From Pseudonocardia sulfidoxydans NBRC 16205 (GTDB taxonomy: Bacteria; Actinomycetota; Actinomycetes; Mycobacteriales; Pseudonocardiaceae): 64,000 nt of DNA. This document shows, one piece after another, positions 49,686 to 56,654 of the stretch. Below the pieces are notes generated by a model. It saw only the letters and a list, made by a program, of their open reading frames with translations, was not told the DNA's origin and searched no databases. Positions within the stretch are counted from its first letter, which is position 1, and each line of letters begins with the position of its first letter. The position numbers were made by a program, and so were the translations under genes. The stretch lies in assembly GCF_007989085.1 (NCBI RefSeq), contig NZ_BJVJ01000031.1, positions 1 to 64,000 of the forward strand, written 5' to 3'.

Positions 49686-50673
49686 CCCGCGCGAGCGCGG
49701 CGAGGGCGTTGGTCCGGCCGATCGCCGCGGCCAGGTCAGGGTCGACGTCGTCCAGGACCGCACCGGCCGGCGACTCGCGGACGACGAACGGGTAGTCCGT
49801 CCCGCACATCACGTGGTCGGCGCCGAAGCGGCGCACCGACAGCGCGAGGCTGTCGGCGTCGTAGGTCAACGAGTCGCACCACAGCTCGCGCGCCCGCTCG
49901 GTCGGCAACGGCTCGCCGGGCCGGTCGAGCGACGCGCCCCTGTCCAGGCGCGGCAAGATCTGGGGCAGCGCGCCCCCGCCGTGCGCGAGGCACACCGTGA
50001 CCCCGAGGCGACGCGGTGGCCGCGACACCAGCCCCGCCCCGGCGATCGCCGTCTCCGACGGCATGCCCAGCCCGAACCCCAGCCCGAGCCCGATGGCGCG
50101 CGGGTCCAACGTCTGGTCGACGGGATGGACGAGCACGAACGCGCCCAGCGCAGCTGCCTCGTCGAAGAACGGGTCGAGCACCGGGTCGGCCAGCTCCGTC
50201 GTGCCGACGAGCGTGCCGATCTCCACACCCGCGAACCCGAGCTCCCGCACGCAACGCCGCAGCTCGGCGACCGCGGCCTCGACGTCCTGCAGCGGCACCG
50301 CGCCCAGGGCGCGCAGCCGGTCGGGGGCCCGGCCGCACAGGTCGGCGAGGAACTCGTTCTGCTGCCGGCACAACGCCGCCGCGGGTGCGGCCGGCTTGTC
50401 GTGGGAGAGCGTCACCGGGATCGGGGAGACGAGCTGGACCGCGACGCCGTCGGCGTCCATGTCGGCGAGCCGGCGCTCCGCCGACCAGCATCGGTCGTCG
50501 ACCTGCCGGTACACCGACCCGCCCAGCATGATCCTGGCCTTGTCGGGCGCGGTCCTCTCGACCGACGGCCAGCGGCCGGGGGCGGGCGCCGCGAGCTCCG
50601 GGGCGATGGCGTGCGTGTGCACGTCGATCCGCCCGTCCGGGATGTCGCGTCCGTCCACATCGGGCACTGCCAC
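49663..50673 (-). CDS. Amidohydrolase, ACMSD-like
   Basis: 336 aa. Metal-binding DVHTHAIAPEL at the N-terminus, FVLVHPVDQTLDPRA, VCLAHGGGALPQILPRLD and CGTDYPFVVRESP provide the His/Asp ligands of the aminocarboxymuconate-semialdehyde-decarboxylase-type amidohydrolases, which decarboxylate or hydrate aromatic-derived acids. The GTG at 50673 follows GGAGG. Monocistronic. Substrate not determinable. Confidence 0.85.
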   Translation of the reverse strand: MAVPDVDGRDIPDGRIDVHTHAIAPELAAPAPGRWPSVERTAPDKARIMLGGSVYRQVDDRCWSAERRLADMDADGVAVQLVSPIPVTLSHDKPAAPAAALCRQQNEFLADLCGRAPDRLRALGAVPLQDVEAAVAELRRCVRELGFAGVEIGTLVGTTELADPVLDPFFDEAAALGAFVLVHPVDQTLDPRAIGLGLGFGLGMPSETAIAGAGLVSRPPRRLGVTVCLAHGGGALPQILPRLDRGASLDRPGEPLPTERARELWCDSLTYDADSLALSVRRFGADHVMCGTDYPFVVRESPAGAVLDDVDPDLAAAIGRTNALAALARVSSAPRP

Positions 50674-50788
50674 GGTCGGCCTCCTGACCTCGACGTCGGG
50701 ACCGTACGACCGTAACTCTGGTCCGTGGCGCCTCGCCCGGGCCGCGGGGGTGGCGCCCGCCACGACCGCGCGACGTAGGCCCGACAAA

Positions 50789-50846
50789 CCCGCGCGCAAC
50801 CTGACGGTCGAGATCGGGCGCGTCGCGAGCAGTGAGGTTGCGCCCG
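50789..50846. repeat. GTGAGGTTGC-family inverted element
   Basis: CCGCGCGCAACCTGAC at the left and GTGAGGTTGCGCCCGG at the right form an imperfect inverted repeat of the same family as 16475-16534. It lies in the 211-bp gap between the amidohydrolase promoter and the 3' end of the ACT-like gene. Confidence 0.6.
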
Positions 50847-50884
50847 GCACCCGGCACCCGGCGCCGCCGGGGCTCCGGGAGCTG

Positions 50885-51166
50885 TCAGACCTGCTCGGCG
50901 GAGACGACGGCAGGCATGCGGCGCAGGCGCTCGACCAGCAGCGCGGCCTCGTCGGCGGTGAGGGCGACGGTGCACGACACGACGCTCTCGACGACGCCGT
51001 CGCACACCTCGACGGACAGGTCGCGGACCTTGTACCGGCGCCCGCGCAGCATCGTGACGACGCGCAGCACGCCGTCGAGCCCCCCGGCGACGTACGCGGT
51101 GACACGGCGGTGCGACGGGTAGGTGACGGCGGGGGCGGCGGCGCGATCGGACAGCAGTGCGGTCAT
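50885..51166 (-). CDS. Small ACT-like protein
   Basis: 93 aa. SHRRVTAYVAGGLDGVLRVVTMLRGRRYKVRDLSVEVCDG resembles the first half of an ACT domain, such as the regulatory subunit of acetolactate synthase, followed by LTADEAALLVERLRRMPAVVSAEQV. No acetolactate synthase large subunit is adjacent. The ATG at 51166 follows GAGGAG. An amino-acid-binding regulatory role is possible; confidence is moderate because the protein is short. Confidence 0.6.
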   Translation of the reverse strand: MTALLSDRAAAPAVTYPSHRRVTAYVAGGLDGVLRVVTMLRGRRYKVRDLSVEVCDGVVESVVSCTVALTADEAALLVERLRRMPAVVSAEQV

Positions 51167-51359
51167 GACGGATCTCCTCGACGAGCTGGTGGGGGATCCG
51201 GACCAGGTTCCGGAGTCGGCGCACGACGACGGCGCACCGGCGACCTGGCTCAGCCGGCGCGCTCGATAATGATCGGCCACGACCACACGCGCACGTCGCG
51301 ACGGTAACAGGTCTGCCACCATCGTGAACACCGGAGTGCGATCAGACCGGGAGGACCCC

Positions 51360-51842
51360 GTGGCCGATCCGACCACCGCCGCGCTGATCCGTCGTTACTA
51401 CGACGGCTGCACCGACGGCGACCTCGACGAGCTGGCGGCGACGTTGCATCCCGACGTCGTGCACTGGTTCCTCGCGCCCAACGTGGGGTCGGCACCGGTG
51501 CGCGGCCGCGACCATCTGGCCCGCTACTGGCGCAAGGTGACCCGGATGATCGATGCCCGGTGGGTGGTCGACCACGTGGTCACCGACGGTGACGAGGCCG
51601 TCATCGAGTGGACGATGTTCTGGCGGCCGCAGGGCGCCGCCGAGCGGGTCGCGACGCGGGGCGCCGAGTGGTTCGTGCTGCGCGACGGGCTGATCGCCGA
51701 GATCCGCTCCTACTACCAGCAGCGGCCGTCGACGACGGAGCTCGACGGGTTCCCCTACGCCGGGCGTGGCTACGCGACGGCCGACCGGGAGGCGAGCGAC
51801 GTGCACCCCGACGCGCCGCAGCACAGTGCCCCGAGGGACTAG
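51360..51842 (+). CDS. SnoaL/NTF2-like protein
   Basis: 160 aa, alpha+beta cone fold. IRRYYDGCTDGDLDELAATLHPDVVHWFLAP, RGRDHLARYWRKVTRM and EWFVLRDGLIAEIRSYYQ are typical of polyketide-cyclase/ketosteroid-isomerase-like proteins. The GTG at 51360 follows GGGAGGA. The C-terminal ~15 residues are low-complexity. Substrate unknown. Confidence 0.8.
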   Translation: MADPTTAALIRRYYDGCTDGDLDELAATLHPDVVHWFLAPNVGSAPVRGRDHLARYWRKVTRMIDARWVVDHVVTDGDEAVIEWTMFWRPQGAAERVATRGAEWFVLRDGLIAEIRSYYQQRPSTTELDGFPYAGRGYATADREASDVHPDAPQHSAPRD

Positions 51843-52003
51843 GAGCGCGCTGAACAACTCGGACCTACTGCGCGACACCCAGGCGGTGCCCTCGCGGCGT
51901 TGGGAAGGTACGTCGATACAACCCCGGCATCGCCGCACCTGCCCGCCTTGCGATGACATCACCTGGACGCCGCTCGCTACGGCCGGAGTTGTTCAGCACC
52001 CTC

Positions 52004-53983
52004 CTAGAGCGACGGCAGGGTCTGCGCGCGATCGACCAGTGGGAGCATCGGGTCGCCGACCGTCTCCAGCCGGTCCAGCGCCGTCGCGACCGTCCAGCGG
52101 TCCGGGCGCAGGCCGGGGTCGTCGAGCTCGTCCCAGGTGAGGGTCATCGAGACGGGCGCGCCGGGCGCGGGCCGGGCGCTGAAGGGCGCGACGAGCGTCT
52201 TGTTGACGACGTTCTGCGTGTAGTCCAGGCGCATCCGGCCACCGCGGCGGTCGGTGTGCCACTCCCACGAGATCAGCTCGGGGATCATGCGCCCCACCGC
52301 TCTCGACACCTTCTCGACCCAGCCGCGGGTGTCGGCGAACGTCGGCCCGGGGGTGACGGGCACCCAGATCTGGACGCCGCGTTTGCCGGTGACCTTCGGG
52401 GCGGCGGCGACGCCGAGGTGCTCCAGCGCGGTGCGGTAGAGCCGGGCGACGGCGAGGACGTCGTCGAACGAGGTGCGCGGGCCGGGGTCGATGTCGATGA
52501 GCGCCCAGGTGGGGCGGTGCACGTCGGGCAGTGTCGAGGTCCACGGGTGGAGCTCGACCGCGGCGAGGTTGGCCAGCCAGACCAGGGTGGCGGTGCTGTC
52601 GACGACGACGTAGTCCTGCACGTCGCCGGGGTCGGCGTCGGCGTCGGGGTAGCGCCAGCGGGTCACCCAGTCCGGCGCGTGGGTGGGGATCTCCTTCTGC
52701 CAGAACCCCTGCTTCGTGACGCCGTCGGGGAAGCGCTGCATGTTGACGGGCCGGCCCCGCAGGTACGGGAGCAGGTACGGGGCGACGCGGGCGTGGTAGC
52801 GCACGAAGTCCCGTTTGGTGACGGGCGGCGCGCCGTCGCGGCCCGGGAAGAGGACCTTGTCGAGGTTGGTGAGCGCGACCTCGCGTCCCCCGACCGCCCA
52901 GTTCCCCTTGCGGCGCAACATGTCGAGGGCGGCGAGCTCGTCGGCGGTCACGGTGCGGGGTGTCTCCGGCGACCTCACGGCAGCCCCGTAGGACGCGAGG
53001 GGGGCCCGGGCGAACGCCCCCTCCAGCACCACTTCGCGCGGGTCGCGGTCGGGCCGCAGCCCCCGCCACACCGAGTGCCGCAGCCGGGCGTCGTGGGTGA
53101 GCGTGCGGTACTCGACCTCGCCGACCAGCCGCGGCTCCACCCACCGCACACCGCGGGCGTGCTCGCGCGGCACCCCGGAGGCGAACGGGTCGTCGTCGCG
53201 GCGCAGCTCGTCGAGCTTGCCGCGCAACGACCGCAGCGCGGCCTCGGTGAACCCGGTGCCGACGTTGCCCAGGTAGTGCAGGTCGCCCGCCTCGTCGTAG
53301 GCGCCGAGCAGCAGCGACCCCAGCGCCCCGCGCCGGCCCTGCCCGGGCGTCCACCCGCCGAGGACGACCTCGCGCGTCGTGAACAGGGCCGTCTTGATCC
53401 ACGACGCCGCGCGCCGCCCCGGTTCGTAGCGCGACGTGCGGCGTTTGGCGACGATCCCCTCCAGCCCGTGCTCGCGGGCGACGTCGAGCATCTGCGCGGG
53501 CGGCACGTCGACCGTCGACGGCGGGACGGCGATCCGGGGCCGCTCGGCCAGCCCGAGACCCAGCAGCACCTGACGGCGGTCGTCGTAGGTCTCGCGCAGC
53601 AGCGACCGTTCCCCGACGCGCAGCACGTCGAACACGTAGAGCTGCACCGGGACCTCGGCGCGCAGCGCGGCGGGCGGGTTGCGGACGTGCATGCGGTTCT
53701 GCAGCAGCCCGAAGTCGGGGCGGCCGGCGGCGTCGAGCGCGACGATCTCGGCGTCGAGCACCAGCGGTCGGTCCGTCGGCAGGCCCGGGACGAGGTCAGG
53801 GTAGCCGCCGGTGACGTCGTTGCCGTTGCGGCTGGTCAGATGTACCGCGCCGGACGTGTCGACGTCGACGATCGCGCGCACGCCGTCCCACTTGAACTCG
53901 ACGGCCCAGCCCGGCCCGGCGGGCGGGCGACCGGGGGTGGCCAGCATCGGCCGCAGCTGGGCGTCGGGCCGGCGGGCGGGCAT
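52004..53983 (-). CDS. ligD: DNA ligase D (ligase-polymerase type)
   Basis: 659 aa. The N-terminal ATP-dependent ligase (1-320) has adenylation motif FKWDGVRA (K31), LDAEIVALD, GLEGIVAKRR and SWIKTALF. The C-terminal LigD primase-polymerase domain (about 370-655) has NLDKVLFPG, VNMQRFPDG, DIDPGP and VTGKRGVQIWVPV. No phosphoesterase domain is present, and the ligase-first order differs from mycobacterial Pol-PE-Lig. It acts in Ku-dependent non-homologous end joining; no ku gene lies in this window. Start ATG 53983. Confidence 0.9.
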   Translation of the reverse strand: MPARRPDAQLRPMLATPGRPPAGPGWAVEFKWDGVRAIVDVDTSGAVHLTSRNGNDVTGGYPDLVPGLPTDRPLVLDAEIVALDAAGRPDFGLLQNRMHVRNPPAALRAEVPVQLYVFDVLRVGERSLLRETYDDRRQVLLGLGLAERPRIAVPPSTVDVPPAQMLDVAREHGLEGIVAKRRTSRYEPGRRAASWIKTALFTTREVVLGGWTPGQGRRGALGSLLLGAYDEAGDLHYLGNVGTGFTEAALRSLRGKLDELRRDDDPFASGVPREHARGVRWVEPRLVGEVEYRTLTHDARLRHSVWRGLRPDRDPREVVLEGAFARAPLASYGAAVRSPETPRTVTADELAALDMLRRKGNWAVGGREVALTNLDKVLFPGRDGAPPVTKRDFVRYHARVAPYLLPYLRGRPVNMQRFPDGVTKQGFWQKEIPTHAPDWVTRWRYPDADADPGDVQDYVVVDSTATLVWLANLAAVELHPWTSTLPDVHRPTWALIDIDPGPRTSFDDVLAVARLYRTALEHLGVAAAPKVTGKRGVQIWVPVTPGPTFADTRGWVEKVSRAVGRMIPELISWEWHTDRRGGRMRLDYTQNVVNKTLVAPFSARPAPGAPVSMTLTWDELDDPGLRPDRWTVATALDRLETVGDPMLPLVDRAQTLPSL

Positions 53984-54017
53984 GGCCCCGGGCTGCGCTT
54001 CCTGGGCAGGGCCGCCG

Positions 54018-54401
54018 TCAGCGACGGACCTCGGCCCACACGGTCTTGCCGTCGTCGCGGGTCTCGATGCCCCACCGGACGCTGAGCCCGCGGACCATCT
54101 GCAGGCCGAGCCGGGGGCGGCCGTCGGTGACGGTCTCCGGCCCGCGGACCGACCAGGCATCGTCGCTGACGCCGACGTACACGACGTCGCGGCCCGCCTT
54201 GTCGCGACGCGGCTCCACCTCGATCGAGAACGGTGTGCGGGCGTGGGTGACGGCGTTGACGGCCAGCTCGTCGGCGATGATCACGACGGCGGCACCCACC
54301 TCGCCCTCGGGGTCGACGCCCATGGCGCGCAACGCCTCCCGGACCTGTTCCCGCACTCCGGCGAGCTCCTCGGTCTGGGGCTGGTGGGTCGTCACGCGCA
54401 C
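54018..54401 (-). CDS. RsbW-like ATP-binding (anti-sigma/serine kinase) protein
   Basis: 127-aa GHKL ATPase. IIADELAVNAVTHARTPFSIEVE holds the N box, then VGVSDDAW and GRPRLGLQMVRGLSVRWGI the G boxes. Typical of the many small actinobacterial anti-sigma-factor kinases. GTG 54401 (or GTG 54395). Lies 34 bp before ligD on the same strand. The partner sigma or anti-anti-sigma factor is not evident. Confidence 0.8.
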   Translation of the reverse strand: MRVTTHQPQTEELAGVREQVREALRAMGVDPEGEVGAAVVIIADELAVNAVTHARTPFSIEVEPRRDKAGRDVVYVGVSDDAWSVRGPETVTDGRPRLGLQMVRGLSVRWGIETRDDGKTVWAEVRR

Positions 54402-54526
54402 ATCGCCTCCCGGGCCGCGCCCGCGGGAGGCGTAGCGCCGGCCGCCAGCAGCCTAGCCGCTGACGACGGCGGTGCCGACCCGGAGCGGACACATCCGGGT
54501 GATCCCACCGAAACGTGCGGGCCTCG

Positions 54527-54739
54527 TCAGGCGCCGGCGAGCTCGCCCGACTTCACCAGTTCGGCGAGCTCGGCGCGCCAGGTCCCGTGTTCCTCGACGT
54601 GGTTGAGCCCCATGTCGGCGATGCAGTCGGAGCAGTGCCCCGCCATGTTGAGCAGAGCGTCGCGTCGGCACCGGACGCAGGGCACCGGCTGGGCGATCTC
54701 GTCGTCGGCCACGCCGGGATCGTCGCACACCGCCGTCAC
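54527..54739 (-). CDS. Small zinc-ribbon-like protein
   Basis: 70 aa. CVRCRRDALLNMAGHCSDC gives a CxxC...CxxC set that can bind zinc, then a charged helical tail (LAELVKSGELAGA). GTG start at 54739 overlapping the LuxR stop (GTGA), so it is co-translated with that regulator and may modulate it. No named family recognised. Confidence 0.65.
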   Translation of the reverse strand: MTAVCDDPGVADDEIAQPVPCVRCRRDALLNMAGHCSDCIADMGLNHVEEHGTWRAELAELVKSGELAGA

Positions 54740-55413
54740 CCCGTGGCTCGCACGGGCGGGTCGGCGGGGACGAGGCCCAGCTCGCGGGCGCGCAGCACCG
54801 CCGACAGCCGGTCTGCGCAGCCGAGCTTGCCGTAGGCGTGCTCCAGGTGCTTGTGGACGGTCCGCCCGCTGATCCCCAGCCGGCGCCCGATCGCGTCGGC
54901 GGTCAGGCCCAGCGCCACCAGCCCGAGGACCTGCCCCTCACGCCTGGTCAGCGCCTGTCCCGGCGGCCGGACCGCCCGGACGGCGGGCTCCGGCGGGTCG
55001 CCCGCGAGCCGGCGCAGCAGGCCGGGCGCGAGCAGCGCGGCGTGCTCGACCTCGTCGGGCCCGAAGTCGGGCTCGTCGCGGCCGAGGAGCCAGGCGTCGA
55101 GACGGCCGTCGCGCAGCCGCAGCGGCACGGCGAGGGTGCGGCCGCTCCCCGCGGCCCAGCGCACCCGGGCGGCGGTCCCGCGTTCGAGGGCGTCGGTCAG
55201 GGTCGCGGTCACGCCGCGGTCGACGACGACCCTGACCAGCACCGGGGCGCGGTCGCCTGTCCAGGTGCGGACGAGGCAACGTCCCGTGCCCGCCTGCACC
55301 GTGACCAGCGACGCCGTCCGGCTCGGCACTGCGCGGCGCAGCAGCCGCGCGGTGTCGGCACGCCGATCGCGCGTTCCTCCGACGACCCCTCTGATCGGAC
55401 CCTGCCCGGACAT
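54736..55413 (-). CDS. LuxR-type transcriptional regulator
   Basis: 225 aa. A GAF-like N-terminal part (PVLVRVVVDRG..., LAVPLRLRDGRLDAWLLGRDEPDF) is followed by a C-terminal LuxR helix-turn-helix, LTRREGQVLGLVALGLTADAIGRRLGISGRTVHKHLEHAYGKLG. No receiver phosphorylation site, so an orphan regulator. Coupled to the zinc-ribbon gene. Confidence 0.82.
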   Translation of the reverse strand: MSGQGPIRGVVGGTRDRRADTARLLRRAVPSRTASLVTVQAGTGRCLVRTWTGDRAPVLVRVVVDRGVTATLTDALERGTAARVRWAAGSGRTLAVPLRLRDGRLDAWLLGRDEPDFGPDEVEHAALLAPGLLRRLAGDPPEPAVRAVRPPGQALTRREGQVLGLVALGLTADAIGRRLGISGRTVHKHLEHAYGKLGCADRLSAVLRARELGLVPADPPVRATG

Positions 55414-55478
55414 GGCGCCCTCCCCCTCCTGCCCATGGAGGAGGTACCGCAGGAGCGTGGCGATACGTCCGGTGCTGC

Positions 55479-55793
55479 TCAGTCGTCGCCGAGGCCGTGG
55501 TCGGCCAGCCAGCGGACCCAGGCGTCGTCGTCGCCGACATCGCCAGGTTCCGCGGGAGGAGAAGCGGGGCGGCGCGCCGGCGGGCCCGTCCGGAGCCCGC
55601 TGTGGCTGCTGCCCGCGTGTGTGACACGGGGGTCACCCTCGACGAGGACGAGCTGCTCGAAGTCGGGCTCCCAGCGGACGACGACGGTGCGTCCACAGGT
55701 CGGGCAGTGCCACTCCTCGGCGCCGGAGGGGCCGCCACCCTCGTGCACCATCACGTGCTCGTCGGCGACGTGCTGGTCGGGGTCGTCCGTCAC
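55479..55793 (-). CDS. Hypothetical 104-aa protein with a zinc-finger-like CPTCG motif
   Basis: WHCPTCGRTVVVRWEPDFEQLVL has one CxxC pair that resembles half a zinc ribbon. The rest is acidic and Pro-rich. The GTG at 55793 follows GAAGGAGGGG, a strong signal. Same strand as the LuxR gene, 65 bp upstream of it. Function unknown. Confidence 0.6.
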   Translation of the reverse strand: MTDDPDQHVADEHVMVHEGGGPSGAEEWHCPTCGRTVVVRWEPDFEQLVLVEGDPRVTHAGSSHSGLRTGPPARRPASPPAEPGDVGDDDAWVRWLADHGLGDD

Positions 55794-56100
55794 GGTGGTC
55801 CCCTCCTTCCGGCGATGCGGTTCGAGCGATTCTCCGGCGACGTCGGCGCCGGGGCCACCCGGAGCAGGCCGGGCGGCGGCCGGCCCGCGGCGGGCGGCGC
55901 CACCGGCGCGGCCGGGCGGGCAGCCGGGCGCGGACACCGCGGACGGGGGCGTCGATACACATTCTCGACGATTCCGGTACGCAGACATGCGTACGGATCC
56001 GGGGCGTCACGAAACCTATTCTCTTTTCACGGGGACCGGCCGGAATCCGACACAGGGGAATCATCAACGACCCACCGGGGTCGAAATCGGGGAGACCACG

Positions 56101-56496
56101 ATGCCCAGTCAGAACGACGCGAGTGTGAAGCTGATCTACGCCGTGGACGAGAACCAGTTCTTCGCCGTCGACGACGTCGCGCTCGACGCACCTTTCGACG
56201 TCATCATGAACGTCGAGATCGGCGAGGAGCTCAACCGCCACGTCACGAGGTCGACCGCGCGGATCGGCATCCGCAACCTGACGCAGTCGAAGACCGTCGC
56301 GACGCTGCAGCAGACCGACACGCTCAACCCCGCCGCCGCGCCGTTCCTGGCCGAGCTGCGGTTCTCGGTGGCCCCCGGGTGGGGCGTGAACGCGGCCGCC
56401 GGTGACGTACTGCAGGTCGTCGCGTCCTACAAGGTCGAGGCCGGCGTCGACAGCGACGTCTCGTACTCCGAGAGCCAGCGGTTCATCGTGTCCTGA
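56101..56496 (+). CDS. Unknown 131-aa protein, predicted beta-rich
   Basis: No family recognised. SVKLIYAVDENQFFAVDDVALDAPFDVIMNVEIGEELNRHV and LRFSVAPGWGVNAAAGDVLQVVASYKV alternate like a beta-sandwich. No signal peptide, no Cys. The ATG at 56101 follows GGGGAGA. Codon use is normal. It stands alone between the LuxR block and the large LuxR ATPase, either of which could control it. Confidence 0.7.
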   Translation: MPSQNDASVKLIYAVDENQFFAVDDVALDAPFDVIMNVEIGEELNRHVTRSTARIGIRNLTQSKTVATLQQTDTLNPAAAPFLAELRFSVAPGWGVNAAAGDVLQVVASYKVEAGVDSDVSYSESQRFIVS

Positions 56497-56654
56497 GCAC
56501 GCCCGCGGCGACACCTCCGACGTCCCGTCCCGGTCACCCGGGGCGGGGCGTCGGTGCATTCGCCGCACCGCACTGCTCTTTTCGTACACCGCCCATTCCG
56601 CGGGCGCGGAAAAGGACGCGCCTGCGCCGATATCGGCCCGATACACTCCCCGGC

